The translations under genes and the position numbers were made by a program. 64,000 nucleotides of DNA from the NCBI RefSeq assembly GCF_016863095.1, contig NZ_BOOF01000020.1, positions 62,001-126,000 on the forward strand, read 5' to 3'. Positions 10,887 through 19,976 of the stretch are shown here, one piece after another. The notes below the pieces were generated by a model. It had not been told where the DNA came from. It made no database searches and saw only the letters and a list, made by a program, of their open reading frames with translations. How positions within the stretch are numbered: the stretch's first letter is position 1; every line of letters starts with the position of its first letter. The stretch comes from Microbispora siamensis (lineage in GTDB: Bacteria; Actinomycetota; Actinomycetes; Streptosporangiales; Streptosporangiaceae).

Positions 10887-13019
10887 CTACTGCTCGCCCG
10901 CCGCGGCCACCTTGTCGGCCAGGTGCGCGGGGAGGGGCTCGTACCGCAGGAAGGAACGGCTGAACGTGCCCGCCCCGTGGGACAGCGAGCGCAGGTCGAT
11001 CGCGTACCGCGTGATCTCGAGCTGCGGCACCTCGGCGCGCACCAGCGTACGGCCGGTGCCGACCGGCTCGGTGCCGAGCACCCTGCCACGGCGGGAGGAC
11101 AGGTCGGACATCACGGCTCCGACGTACTCGTCCGACACGAGCACCGACACCTCGTCCACCGGTTCGAGCAGGTGCGTCGCCACCTTGGACGCGGCGTCCT
11201 TCAGCGCGAGCTGGCCGGCGATCTGGAAGGCCATGTCGGAGGAGTCGACCGAGTGGGCCTTGCCGTCGTAGAGCGTGACGCGCACGTCGACCATCGGATA
11301 GCCGGCGACGACCCCGCGTTCCATCTGCGCCCGCACGCCCTTCTCCACGGACGGGATGAACTGCCTCGGCACCACGCCGCCCACGATCTTGTCGACGAAC
11401 TCGAACCCGCCGCCCGACGGCAGCGGCTCGACCTCGATGTGGCAGATCGCGTACTGCCCGTGGCCGCCGGTCTGCTTGACGTTGCGCCCCATGCCCTGCG
11501 CCTTGCCGGCGAAGGTCTCCCGCAGCGGCACGCGCAGGTCGATCTTCTCGACCTCGACCCCGTGCCGCTTGGCCAGGCGGTCGAGCAGGACGTCGGAGTG
11601 CGCCTCGCCCATGCACCACAGCACGAGCTGGCGGGTCTCGGCGTTGTTCTCCAGCCGCAGGGTCGGGTCCTCCGCGACCAGGCGGGCCAGGGCCTGGCTG
11701 AGCTTGTCCTCGTCGGCCTTCGACTTCGCCCTGATCGCGACCGGCAGCAGCGGTTCCGGCATGGTCCACGCCTCGACCAGCAGCGGGTCGTCCTTGTCCG
11801 ACAGCGTGTCGCCCGTCTCGGTCCGCGACAGCTTCGCGACCGCGCAGATGTCCCCGGCGACGCACTTGCCCACGGTCCGCTGCGACTTGCCGAGCGGCGA
11901 CGACAGCGCGCCCACCCGCTCGTCGACGTCGTGGTCCTCGTGCCCCCGTTCCGCCAGGCCGTGGCCGGAGACGTGCACCGTCATGTCCGGCCGCAGCGTG
12001 CCCGAGAAGACCCGGACCAGGCTGATCCGCCCGACGTACGGGTCGCTCGTGGTCTTCACGACCTCGGCCACGAGCGGGCCGTCCGGGTCGGCGGTGATCT
12101 CCCTGCACGGCTTGCCGTCGATCGAGGTGATCTTCGGCAGCGGGTGCTCCAGGGGCGAGGGGAAGCCCTGGGTGACGATCTCCAGCAGCTCCAGCATGCC
12201 GACGCCGGGCGCCGTGGCGAGGACCGGGTAGAAGCCGGCCCGCGCGACCGCCTTCTCCAGGTCGTCGATGAGCACTTTGGTGTCGATCGTCTCGCCGGAG
12301 AGGTAGCGGTCCATCAGGGACTCGTCCTCGCTCTCCTGGATGATCCCCTCGATGAGGTCGCCGCGGTACTGCTCGATGAGCGTCAGCTGGTCGGCGTCCG
12401 GCTCACGCTCGGTCCTGCGCCCGCCGCCGTAGTCGAACAGCCGCTGCGACAGCAGGCCGAGCAGCCCGGTGCCGTCCACCGGCAGGTAGAGCGGCGCCAC
12501 CCCGTCGCCGAACGCGTCCTGGCAGGTGGCGAGGACCTCGTCGAAGTTGGCGCGCTGATGGTCGATCTTGGTGATGACCACGGCGCGGGGCATCCCGACG
12601 AGCGCGCACTCCTCCCAGAGCATGCGGGTGAGCCCGTCCACCCCCTCGGCCGCCGAGACGACGAACAGCGCCGCGTCGGCCGCGCGCAGCCCGGCCCGCA
12701 GGTCGCCGACGAAGTCCGCGTATCCCGGGGTGTCCAGAAAATTGATCTTGATGCCGTTGTGGACGACGGGTGCGACCGACAGGTTGACGGAACGCTGCTG
12801 GCGCACCTCCACCTCGTCGAAGTCGCTGACCGTGGTGCCGTCCTCGACCCGGCCGGGACGCTGGATGGTGCCCGTCTCCGCGAGCAGCGCCTCGACCAGC
12901 GTGGTCTTCCCGGCCCCGGAATGGCCGACCAGCACGACATTGCGCACCATGTCCGGCCGATCGGCCGCGGGTGCCCTGCCCGCGGCCCCTGTTGTCGCGC
13001 CGGTTGATCTTTCGGCCAC
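10887..13019 (-). CDS. fusA2: Elongation factor G-like GTPase (EF-G2)
   Basis: A 710-residue translation-factor GTPase related to EF-G2 (M. tuberculosis Rv0120c). G1 is G-H-S-G-A-G-K-T-T-L, G3 is D-T-P-G-Y and G4 is T-K-I-D, with EF-G domains II-V following, including G-Y-P-M-V-D-V-R-V-T in domain IV. It is not the canonical EF-G, which sits with rpsL/rpsG/tuf; the EF-G2 paralogue has no settled role, since mycobacterial EF-G2 reportedly lacks normal translocase activity. The GTG at 13019 has GGGAGG 4-5 nt upstream; an ATG-type start at 13124 would add 35 atypical residues. It is followed by a strong terminator. Confidence 0.9.
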   Translation of the reverse strand: MAERSTGATTGAAGRAPAADRPDMVRNVVLVGHSGAGKTTLVEALLAETGTIQRPGRVEDGTTVSDFDEVEVRQQRSVNLSVAPVVHNGIKINFLDTPGYADFVGDLRAGLRAADAALFVVSAAEGVDGLTRMLWEECALVGMPRAVVITKIDHQRANFDEVLATCQDAFGDGVAPLYLPVDGTGLLGLLSQRLFDYGGGRRTEREPDADQLTLIEQYRGDLIEGIIQESEDESLMDRYLSGETIDTKVLIDDLEKAVARAGFYPVLATAPGVGMLELLEIVTQGFPSPLEHPLPKITSIDGKPCREITADPDGPLVAEVVKTTSDPYVGRISLVRVFSGTLRPDMTVHVSGHGLAERGHEDHDVDERVGALSSPLGKSQRTVGKCVAGDICAVAKLSRTETGDTLSDKDDPLLVEAWTMPEPLLPVAIRAKSKADEDKLSQALARLVAEDPTLRLENNAETRQLVLWCMGEAHSDVLLDRLAKRHGVEVEKIDLRVPLRETFAGKAQGMGRNVKQTGGHGQYAICHIEVEPLPSGGGFEFVDKIVGGVVPRQFIPSVEKGVRAQMERGVVAGYPMVDVRVTLYDGKAHSVDSSDMAFQIAGQLALKDAASKVATHLLEPVDEVSVLVSDEYVGAVMSDLSSRRGRVLGTEPVGTGRTLVRAEVPQLEITRYAIDLRSLSHGAGTFSRSFLRYEPLPAHLADKVAAAGEQ

Positions 13020-13274
13020 GTCGCCTCCCGAATCTCTGAGCGGTCGGGATGGGCACGTGGCACGCACCCCGCGCCGGCCGCTCGTGCCGTCGCTGTTCCC
13101 GCGCCCGGGGGCCCGCCCTCTCACGACCGTGCGGCGGCTGACACGGCGGGTTCACCTCTGTGACATCTCCGCGCGGTCCTGCGGGCGCGTGCTCTTCACC
13201 CTTTACCCATGTGGCGCATATCACAAGACTTTTCGGCGGAATGTGCTTGCGAGATGCGGCGGCGCTGGATGGCC

Positions 13275-13280
13275 TACGAT
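13275..13280 (+). promoter_or_regulatory. -10 element of pgsA, likely leaderless
   Basis: TACGAT ends 9 nt before the ATG at 13290 and no Shine-Dalgarno lies between. It would drive the pgsA-acyltransferase-pimA genes. Confidence 0.45.
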
Positions 13281-13289
13281 CGAACGGCG

Positions 13290-13895
13290 ATGTTGAACAT
13301 CCTGCGCCCCGCCGTCACCCGAGTCATGACCCCGCTGGGACGAGCCCTCGCCCGCCGGGGGATCTCGCCCGACGTGATCACCACGATCGGCACGCTCGGA
13401 GTGGTGGCCTCGGCCCTCGCCTTCTACCCGCTCGGGCATCTGTTCGCGGGAACGCTCGTCATCACGTTCTTCGTGCTCGCCGACCTCCTGGACGGCGTGC
13501 TGGCCCGGATGACGGGCAAGGGAAGCACGTGGGGCGCGTTCCTGGACTCCACGCTCGACCGTCTCGGCGACGCCTCGATCTTCTCGGGGCTGATCCTCTA
13601 CTTCGTTCTCAAGGACGAGCCCGAGATCGTCCTCGCGACAGTCGCGCTCTTCTGTCTTGTCGCGGGAGCATTGGTCTCCTACGCCAAGGCCAGGGCCGAG
13701 GGCCTCGGCATGACCGCGAACGTCGGCATCGCCGAACGGGGGGAGCGTCTCGTGGTCGTGCTCGTCGCGGCCGGCCTGTCCGGCCTCGGCGTGCCGTACG
13801 TCCTGGCGGCCGGGCTCTGGCTGCTCGCCGCCGCCAGCGCCGTCACGGTGGTCCAGCGGATGGTGCACGTCTACAGACAGGCGGTGGTCAGATGA
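13290..13895 (+). CDS. pgsA: Phosphatidylinositol phosphate synthase (CDP-alcohol phosphotransferase)
   Basis: A 201-residue integral membrane enzyme joining CDP-diacylglycerol to inositol 3-phosphate, the entry step to phosphatidylinositol and PIMs. The CDP-alcohol phosphotransferase signature D-L-L-D-G-V-L-A-R, 8 residues, G-A-F-L-D-S-T-L-D begins at about residue 65 and is complete. The N-terminus aligns with M. tuberculosis Rv2612c (PgsA1) as I recall it. I chose ATG 13290; ATG 13269 is an in-frame alternative. The stop overlaps the next start (ATGA), so it is translationally coupled to the acyltransferase. Confidence 0.92.
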   Translation: MLNILRPAVTRVMTPLGRALARRGISPDVITTIGTLGVVASALAFYPLGHLFAGTLVITFFVLADLLDGVLARMTGKGSTWGAFLDSTLDRLGDASIFSGLILYFVLKDEPEIVLATVALFCLVAGALVSYAKARAEGLGMTANVGIAERGERLVVVLVAAGLSGLGVPYVLAAGLWLLAAASAVTVVQRMVHVYRQAVVR

Positions 13896-14866
13896 AGGGC
13901 ACGGCCGGCCCACCCCCCGGGCGGCCACCGAGACCCGGCGCGGCGCCGCTCGCCGACCGGCTGGTCGCGGCGGCGTACACCGTCGGCTGGGCCGTGGTCC
14001 GCTACGTGCCGGAACGGCTGGCCGCCTGGTTCTTCCGGGTCCTCGCCGACTGGCTGTGGCGCAGGCGGGGCAAGTCCGTGCGCCGCCTGGAGTCCAACCT
14101 GGCCCGCGTCGTCGGCGGCCACCCCGGCGACCAGGCCGTACGCGACCTGAGCCGGGCCGGCATGCGCTCCTACTTCCGGTACTGGATGGAGTCGTTCCGC
14201 TTCACGGCCTACACCCGCGAGCGCATCCTCGACGGCACCCGGGCCACCGGGGGCGAGCACATCTTCGACAACCTCGCCCGGGGCAGGGGAGTGGTGGTCG
14301 CGCTGCCCCACATGGGCAACTACGACCTCGCCGGGGCCTGGCTGGTCCACATGGGCCACCGCTTCACCACCGTCGCCGAGCGGCTGAAGCCGGAGTCGCT
14401 GTTCGAGCGCTTCGTCGCCTACCGCGAGCAGCTCGGCATGGAGGTGCTGCCGCTGACCTCCAGGGACGGGGGCAGCGCCATGGCGTTCGGCACGCTCGCC
14501 AAGCGGCTGCGCGAGGGCAGGCCGGTCTGCCTGCCCGCCGAGCGCGACCTGACCGCCTCCGGAGTCGAGGTCGAGTTCTTCGGCGCCAGGACGCGCATGG
14601 TCGCAGGACCGGCCGTGCTGGCGATCCAGACCGGAGCCGCGCTGCTGCCCGCCGTGCTGTGGTTCGACGGGGACGGCTGGGGCATCCGGGTGTACGAGGA
14701 GATCCCGGTCCCGACCGAGGGGACGCGGGAGGAGAAGGTCGGGGTGATGACCCAGGCCGTGGCGGCGGTGTTCGAGAAGGGCATCGCCGAGCACCCGGAG
14801 GACTGGCACATGCTCCAGCGCCTGTGGCTCGACGACCTGGAGCCCCGCACCGGGGCCGGGTCGTGA
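13892..14866 (+). CDS. Phosphatidylinositol mannoside acyltransferase
   Basis: A 324-residue membrane-associated acyltransferase of the LpxL/HtrB superfamily, syntenic with M. tuberculosis Rv2611c (PatA), which acylates the mannose of PIM1/PIM2. The catalytic H-x4-D motif is visible as H-M-G-N-Y-D, and P-A-E-R-D-L follows in the second half. The Pro-rich first 20 residues look like a short cytoplasmic tail. It overlaps pgsA by 4 nt at the start and pimA by 4 nt at the end. Confidence 0.92.
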   Translation: MKGTAGPPPGRPPRPGAAPLADRLVAAAYTVGWAVVRYVPERLAAWFFRVLADWLWRRRGKSVRRLESNLARVVGGHPGDQAVRDLSRAGMRSYFRYWMESFRFTAYTRERILDGTRATGGEHIFDNLARGRGVVVALPHMGNYDLAGAWLVHMGHRFTTVAERLKPESLFERFVAYREQLGMEVLPLTSRDGGSAMAFGTLAKRLREGRPVCLPAERDLTASGVEVEFFGARTRMVAGPAVLAIQTGAALLPAVLWFDGDGWGIRVYEEIPVPTEGTREEKVGVMTQAVAAVFEKGIAEHPEDWHMLQRLWLDDLEPRTGAGS

Positions 14867-15996
14867 ACGTCGGCATCGTCTGCCCGTACACCTGGGAGGT
14901 CCCCGGGGGCGTGCAGGCGCACATCAGGGACCTCGCCGAGGCGCTCATCGACGACGGGCACAAGGTGTCCGTCATCGCCCCCGCGGCCGACGACGCCGAA
15001 CTGGAGGCGTACGTGACCCCGGCGGGCCGCGCCGTGCCCGTGCCGTACAACGGGTCGGTCGCCCGCCTGGCGTTCGGGTTCCTGTCGGCCAACCGTGTGC
15101 GCAAGTGGATCAGGGAGGGCGGATTCGACGTGCTGCACGTGCACGAGCCCGCCGTGCCGTCCCTCGGCGTGCTCGCCTGCTGGGTCGCCCGCGGGCCCAT
15201 CGTGGCGACGTTCCACGCCTCCTACGAGCGGTCGCGGGCGATGTCGGTGGCCGCGCCGATGCTGCAGAGCGCGCTTGAGAAGATCACGGGCAGGATCGCG
15301 GTCTCCGACGCCGCCCGCAAGACGCTCGTGGAGCACCTCGGCGGCGACGCGGTGCTGATCCCGAACGGCGTCACGGTACGCAGGTACGCCGAGGGCGAGC
15401 CGCTGCCGGGCTGGGGCCCGGACGGCAACGTGATCGGCTTCCTCGGCCGGATGGACGAGCCGCGCAAGGGCCTGGCCGTGCTGCTGGAGGCGTTCGCCCT
15501 GCTGGCCCCCGAGCGGCCCGCGCTGCGGCTGCTCATCGCCGGCCCCGGCGACCCCGACGACGTGCTCGGGCGGGTGCCCAAGCAGTACCGGGACAGGGTC
15601 GGGCTGCTCGGCATGGTGAGCGAGGCCGACAAGGTGCGCGCCTACCACTCCGTGGACGTCTTCTGCGCGCCCAACCTCGGCGGGGAGAGCTTCGGCATCG
15701 TGCTCACCGAGGCCATGTCGGCCGGGGCGCCGATCCTCGCCAGCGACATCCCCGCCTTCCGGCGCGTGCTGGGCGAGGGGCAGGCGGGGGCGCTGTTCGC
15801 CACCGGGGACCCCGCCGCCCTGGCCAGGGAGGCCGCCCGGCTGCTCGACGACCCGGAACGCCGCGCGAAGCTGTCCGACGAGGCCCGCCAGGCCGTGTGG
15901 AAGTACGACTGGTCCACGGTCGCGCGGGAGGTCGTGCGCGTCTACGAGACGGTGACCCACTCCAGCACGGGTGTGGTGGAGGACGCGCTGCCGTGA
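14863..15996 (+). CDS. pimA: Phosphatidyl-myo-inositol mannosyltransferase PimA
   Basis: A 377-residue GT-B, GT4-family enzyme that moves mannose from GDP-mannose to phosphatidylinositol on the cytoplasmic membrane face. N-terminal I-V-C-P-Y-T-W-E-V-P-G-G-V-Q-A-H and R-A-V-P-V-P-Y-N-G-S-V-A-R-L match the mycobacterial PimA pattern; the C-terminal sugar-nucleotide domain has D-E-P-R-K-G and P-N-L-G-G-E-S-F-G-I-V-L-x-E-A-M. GTG start overlaps the acyltransferase stop (GTGA). The last four bases overlap the next gene. Confidence 0.95.
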   Translation: MNVGIVCPYTWEVPGGVQAHIRDLAEALIDDGHKVSVIAPAADDAELEAYVTPAGRAVPVPYNGSVARLAFGFLSANRVRKWIREGGFDVLHVHEPAVPSLGVLACWVARGPIVATFHASYERSRAMSVAAPMLQSALEKITGRIAVSDAARKTLVEHLGGDAVLIPNGVTVRRYAEGEPLPGWGPDGNVIGFLGRMDEPRKGLAVLLEAFALLAPERPALRLLIAGPGDPDDVLGRVPKQYRDRVGLLGMVSEADKVRAYHSVDVFCAPNLGGESFGIVLTEAMSAGAPILASDIPAFRRVLGEGQAGALFATGDPAALAREAARLLDDPERRAKLSDEARQAVWKYDWSTVAREVVRVYETVTHSSTGVVEDALP

Positions 15997-16532
15997 CCAC
16001 GACCCTGATCCTCGTGGCGGCCGTGGTCGTCGTGCTGTTCGCCGTCTACGTCTCGTGGCGGGCCGGGCGGCTCGACCGTCTCCACATCCGCCTGGAGACC
16101 GCCCAGGCCGCGCTCGACGCCGCGCTGCTGCGCCGCGCCGCGGTCTGCCTGGAGCTCGCCGGTTCGCGCATCCTCGACCCCGCCACCTCGCTGGTGCTCG
16201 CGGCGGCCGCCCACGAGGCCCGTACGGCGGGCCCGGACGAGCGCGAGCACGCCGAGAGCGACCTGTCGAGGACCCTGCGGGCGGTGGTCGACCAGGAGCG
16301 GTTCCGGGAGAAGCTGGCCGAGCACCCCGCGGGGGCGGCGCTGCTGGAGGAACTGGACACCGCGGTCGCCAAGGTCGTCTACTCGCGCCGGTTCTACAAC
16401 AACGCCGCCGCGGTCACCCGTACGGCGCAGCGGCGCTGGCTGGCCCGCACGCTGCGCCTGGCGGGGCACACCGATCCGCCCCGCTTCTTCGACATCGACG
16501 ACGAACCGCCCGAAGCCCTCGCTACTGGATAG
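15993..16532 (+). CDS. Membrane-anchored LemA-like protein (Rv2609c N-terminal domain)
   Basis: A 179-residue protein: one N-terminal transmembrane helix (residues 3-20), then a helical region with R-L-D-R-L-H-I-R and, near residue 130, a LemA-like R-R-F-Y-N-N-A-A-A-V-T-R, ending D-D-E-P-P-E-A-L. This matches the N-terminal half of M. tuberculosis Rv2609c, which carries a NUDIX domain after it; the NUDIX part is absent here and the gene simply stops. It overlaps pimA by 4 nt, so a role in PIM metabolism is plausible but unproven. Confidence 0.75.
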   Translation: MTTTLILVAAVVVVLFAVYVSWRAGRLDRLHIRLETAQAALDAALLRRAAVCLELAGSRILDPATSLVLAAAAHEARTAGPDEREHAESDLSRTLRAVVDQERFREKLAEHPAGAALLEELDTAVAKVVYSRRFYNNAAAVTRTAQRRWLARTLRLAGHTDPPRFFDIDDEPPEALATG

Positions 16533-16667
16533 TCACTTTTTGTCGGGCATTTCGGGCGGATCCCGGTAAGCTCATGCCGTTTCATTGCCATGCTGGTCAA
16601 CGGGTCCGCGTGGGCCAGGTCCGTCGTGCCTGGTGGCGAGGGCTCTCCACCGGGAGGAGCGGGTACG

Positions 16668-17669
16668 GTGCGGGCAGGGATCGGCTTCACGCTGGCCATG
16701 GCGGTCATCCTGACCGGAACCGCGTGTTCGGGCGACGACAAGCCCGCCGCCCAGTCCCAGGAGGCGAGCCCGCTGGCGTCCCCGTCGCCGACGCCGCCTC
16801 CCGAGCACCCGTTCACCGGCCGCCCCGTCGCCGCCCGCAAGCCGGTCCTCGCCGTGAAGATCGAGAACACCCACGCGGGCAAGCCGCAGATGGGCCTGCG
16901 CAGCGCCGACATCGTCTTCGTCGAGCAGGTCGAGGGCGGGCTCACCCGGCTCATGGCGATCTTCTCCTCGAAGCTGCCCGCCCAGGTGGGGCCGGTCCGC
17001 AGTGCCCGCATCTCCGACCTGCACATCCTCCCGATGTTCGGCAAGCCCGCCCTGGCCTACTCCGGCGTGCAGACGAAGATGATCCCCTACGTCCAGAAGG
17101 CCTCGCTGTTCGACGTGTCCGACAGCCGGGTCCCCGGCGCGTACACCCGTGCGCAGGGCCGGGTCGCGCCGTACAACCTGATCGGCAGCCCCAGGAAGCT
17201 GCTCGCCAAGGCGCCGCAGGCGAGCAAGGCCGACGACATCGGCTTCGTCTTCTCCGACGAACCGCCGGCCGGGGGCACGCCGCAGAAGAGCGTCTCCGTC
17301 CGCTACCCGGCGGCCCGCTTCACGTTCGCCTGGTCGGCGGCGCAGAAGCGCTGGCTGGTGACGCAGGACGGCGAGAAGGACATGGCGGCCGAGGGCGGCC
17401 AGCAGGGGGCCCCGACGATCGTCATCCAGTGGGTGAAGACCGACCGCTCGGAGTTCCACGACTTCACCGGCAGCTACACCCCGCTCGTGCACACCGTGGG
17501 CAAGGGCACCGGCGTCGTGCTCAGGGACGGCCAGGCCTACCGGGTGAAGTGGTCGCGCGCCTCGGAGAAGGAGGGCACCACCTACACCATGGCCGACGGC
17601 ACGCCCATGCCGTTCGCCCGCGGACAGGTCTGGGTCGTGCTCGCCTCGCGCAAACCCGTCGCGCCGTGA
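16668..17669 (+). CDS. DUF3048 (YerB-like) lipoprotein
   Basis: A 333-residue exported protein. The N-terminus has a hydrophobic stretch (A-M-A-V-I-L-T-G-T-A-C) ending in a cysteine that could be lipidated, although the lipobox is imperfect, then a Pro/Ser linker. The DUF3048 core begins at P-V-L-A-V-K-I-E-N and contains P-Q-x-G-L-x-x-A-D-I-V-F-V-E and G-P-V-R-S-A-R. The function of the family is not established. The GTG at 16668 follows GGGAGGA by 9 nt; an upstream ATG at 16590 would destroy the signal-peptide layout. Confidence 0.82.
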   Translation: MRAGIGFTLAMAVILTGTACSGDDKPAAQSQEASPLASPSPTPPPEHPFTGRPVAARKPVLAVKIENTHAGKPQMGLRSADIVFVEQVEGGLTRLMAIFSSKLPAQVGPVRSARISDLHILPMFGKPALAYSGVQTKMIPYVQKASLFDVSDSRVPGAYTRAQGRVAPYNLIGSPRKLLAKAPQASKADDIGFVFSDEPPAGGTPQKSVSVRYPAARFTFAWSAAQKRWLVTQDGEKDMAAEGGQQGAPTIVIQWVKTDRSEFHDFTGSYTPLVHTVGKGTGVVLRDGQAYRVKWSRASEKEGTTYTMADGTPMPFARGQVWVVLASRKPVAP

Positions 17670-17776
17670 TGGACAAAAGGCCTGATCGACTCTGACATAT
17701 GGGTGCGTCGGGGGCGGGACGGGCCAGCACCTACCATGGAGGGGAATCCGTAGGCCCGCCGTCGTGAGGTAGCACC

Positions 17777-18691
17777 GTGTCCAGCAGCACCCCCGAAGTC
17801 AACGAGACCACCGCCGTCGGCACCGCCCGCGTGAAGCGCGGCATGGCCGAGATGCTCAAGGGCGGTGTCATCATGGACGTCGTCACCCCGGAGCAGGCCA
17901 AGATCGCCGAGGACGCCGGAGCCGTCGCCGTCATGGCGCTGGAGCGCGTCCCCGCCGACATCCGCGCCCAGGGCGGGGTTTCCCGGATGAGCGACCCCGA
18001 CATGATCGAGGGCATCATCAACGCCGTCTCCATCCCGGTGATGGCCAAGGCCAGGATCGGCCACTTCGTCGAGGCACAGGTGCTCCAGGCGCTCGGCGTC
18101 GACTACATCGACGAGTCCGAGGTCCTCACCCCGGCCGACTACGCCAACCACATCGACAAGTGGCAGTTCACCGTCCCCTTCGTGTGCGGGGCCACCAACC
18201 TCGGCGAGGCGCTGCGCCGCATCACCGAGGGCGCCGCGATGATCCGCTCCAAGGGTGAGGCCGGGACCGGCGACGTCTCCAACGCCACCACCCACATGCG
18301 CAAGATCCGGGGCGAGATCAAGCGCCTCACCTCGCTGCCCGAGGACGAGCTGTACGTCGCCGCCAAGGAACTGCAGGCGCCGTACGAGCTGGTGGCCGAG
18401 GTCGCCAAGACCGGCAAGCTGCCGGTGGTGCTGTTCACCGCGGGCGGCATCGCCACCCCGGCCGACGCCGCGATGATGATGCAGCTCGGCGCCGAGGGCG
18501 TTTTCGTCGGCTCGGGCATCTTCAAGTCCGGCGACCCGGCCAAGCGCGCCGCCGCCATCGTCAAGGCCACCACGTTCTACGACGACCCCGACGTGATCGC
18601 CAAGGTCTCGCGCGGCCTGGGCGAGGCGATGGTCGGCATCAACGTCGACGACATCCCCGTGCCGCACCGCCTCGCCGAGCGCGGCTGGTAG
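17777..18691 (+). CDS. pdxS: Pyridoxal 5'-phosphate synthase subunit PdxS
   Basis: A 304-residue (beta/alpha)8 subunit that builds PLP from ribose 5-phosphate, glyceraldehyde 3-phosphate and ammonia supplied by PdxT. Both catalytic lysines are present: M-A-K-A-R-I-G-H (Lys91) and R-S-K-G-E-A-G-T-G (Lys159), with G-G-I-A-T-P-A-D-A later. Length and sequence are fully typical. GTG start preceded by GAGGT. pdxT is 0.7 kb downstream, separated by a MarR gene and a terminator, so the two subunits are not strictly co-transcribed. Confidence 0.97.
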   Translation: MSSSTPEVNETTAVGTARVKRGMAEMLKGGVIMDVVTPEQAKIAEDAGAVAVMALERVPADIRAQGGVSRMSDPDMIEGIINAVSIPVMAKARIGHFVEAQVLQALGVDYIDESEVLTPADYANHIDKWQFTVPFVCGATNLGEALRRITEGAAMIRSKGEAGTGDVSNATTHMRKIRGEIKRLTSLPEDELYVAAKELQAPYELVAEVAKTGKLPVVLFTAGGIATPADAAMMMQLGAEGVFVGSGIFKSGDPAKRAAAIVKATTFYDDPDVIAKVSRGLGEAMVGINVDDIPVPHRLAERGW

Positions 18692-18749
18692 GCACGGCTC
18701 CGGGAACATCCGAAAGGCCACCGGCGACGGCGTGCCGGAAGCGAGGCGA

Positions 18750-18783
18750 GACGCTCGGCTGGGAAATCCAGCCGAGCGTCTTT
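18750..18783 (+). terminator. Rho-independent terminator after pdxS
   Basis: A perfect 13-bp stem (GACGCTCGGCTGG with CCAGCCGAGCGTC, 5-nt loop GAAAT) followed by TTT, 59 nt after the pdxS stop. Confidence 0.85.
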
Positions 18784-18876
18784 GCGTGCACGCCTCCCAC
18801 GCCCGCGCCCCGAGGCGGCGGGCGAGCCGGCCTCCCGCGGCCTGCTTCGTCTGTACTGTCCCGGACCGGCCACCGC

Positions 18877-18882
18877 TAGGGT
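18877..18882 (+). promoter_or_regulatory. -10 element, leaderless marR promoter
   Basis: TAGGGT ends 8 nt before the ATG of the MarR gene, with no ribosome binding site between. Confidence 0.5.
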
Positions 18883-18890
18883 GACCTGCT

Positions 18891-19316
18891 ATGACGACCG
18901 ACGACACCGGGCGGCTCGCCGAGAACCTCTCGCGCGAACTGCGCCACATCGTGATGCTGCTGCGCCGTACGACGGCCGGGCAGCCGGTCACCGCCCAGCA
19001 GTACTCCGTGCTCGGTTCCCTTGAGGACGGCGCGCGCCGGATGACCGAGCTGGCCGAGGAGCACGGCGTGCAGCTTCCGACGATGAGCGTGCAGGTCAAC
19101 CGCCTGGAGGAGGCCGGTCTCGTCGCGCGGGGCACCGACGCCTCCGACGCGCGGGTGCGCACCGTCGAGCTGACCGGCGAGGGCCGCGACCGTCTCCGGG
19201 CCGTACGGCAGGCCAGGATCGCCTACCTGTCCGGCCGGCTGGACGCGCTGACCGCCGAGGAACGCTCGGCCATCGCCCGTGCCCTCCCCGCCCTGGCCAA
19301 GCTGGGCCGCTCCTGA
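18891..19316 (+). CDS. MarR family transcriptional regulator
   Basis: A 141-residue winged-helix protein. The recognition region is R-M-T-E-L-A-E-E-H-G-V-Q-L-P-T-M-S-V-Q-V-N-R-L-E-E-A-G-L and the wing D-A-S-D-A-R-V-R-T-V. It sits between pdxS and pdxT, after a strong terminator, and appears to be made from a leaderless mRNA. Its position invites the idea that it acts on pdxT, but ligand and targets are unknown. Confidence 0.88.
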   Translation: MTTDDTGRLAENLSRELRHIVMLLRRTTAGQPVTAQQYSVLGSLEDGARRMTELAEEHGVQLPTMSVQVNRLEEAGLVARGTDASDARVRTVELTGEGRDRLRAVRQARIAYLSGRLDALTAEERSAIARALPALAKLGRS

Positions 19317-19382
19317 TTTATCGTTTTGGGCGCGCAAGACCGCGGCCATACCCTGAACAGGGTCACCACAGGAAGGGAAACC

Positions 19383-19973
19383 GTGACGTCCGCACCCAAG
19401 ATCGGCGTGCTCGCCCTGCAGGGCGACGTGCGCGAGCACATCCGCGCCCTGGAGGAGTCGGGCGCGACCGCCACGCCGGTGCGCAGGCAGGAGGAGCTCG
19501 CCGCGGTGGACGCGCTGGTCGTCCCGGGCGGGGAGTCGACCACCATGTGGAAGCTCGCCACCACCTTCGAGCTGCTCGAACCGCTGCGGCTGCGGATCAA
19601 GGAGGGCATGCCCGCCTACGGCTCGTGCGCCGGGATGATCATGCTGGCCGACCGTATCGAGGGCGGCATCGAGGGCCAGGAGACGCTGGGCGGCATCGAC
19701 ATGGTGGTCCGGCGCAACGCCTTCGGCCGCCAGGTCGACTCGTTCGAGGCCGATCTCGACTTCGCCGGGCGCGGGACGATCAGGGCCGTCTTCATCCGCG
19801 CGCCCTGGGTCGAGTCCGTGGGGCCCGACGTGGAGGTGCTGGGCCGCACCGAAGCTGGGGATAGGATCGTCGCGGTCCGACAGGGACCGTTGCTCGCGAC
19901 GTCCTTCCATCCGGAGCTGACCGGCGACGCGCGGGTGCACTCGTATTTTGTCGAAATGGTGAGGGAGCTCTAG
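19383..19973 (+). CDS. pdxT: Pyridoxal 5'-phosphate synthase glutaminase PdxT
   Basis: A 196-residue class I glutamine amidotransferase that releases ammonia for PdxS. The oxyanion motif P-G-G-E-S-T, the nucleophile in G-S-C-A-G-M (Cys82) and the His176-x-Glu178 pair in S-F-H-P-E-L are all present. The GTG start at 19383 follows GGAAGGGA by 4-5 nt; a possible -10 (TACCCT) lies at about 19349. yebC starts 3 nt after the stop. Confidence 0.96.
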   Translation: MTSAPKIGVLALQGDVREHIRALEESGATATPVRRQEELAAVDALVVPGGESTTMWKLATTFELLEPLRLRIKEGMPAYGSCAGMIMLADRIEGGIEGQETLGGIDMVVRRNAFGRQVDSFEADLDFAGRGTIRAVFIRAPWVESVGPDVEVLGRTEAGDRIVAVRQGPLLATSFHPELTGDARVHSYFVEMVREL

Positions 19974-19976
19974 GCG

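Noticed and set aside
17692..17737. CTGACA and TACCAT as a pdxS promoter
   Set aside because: The spacer is 34 nt; only the TACCAT could be a -10.
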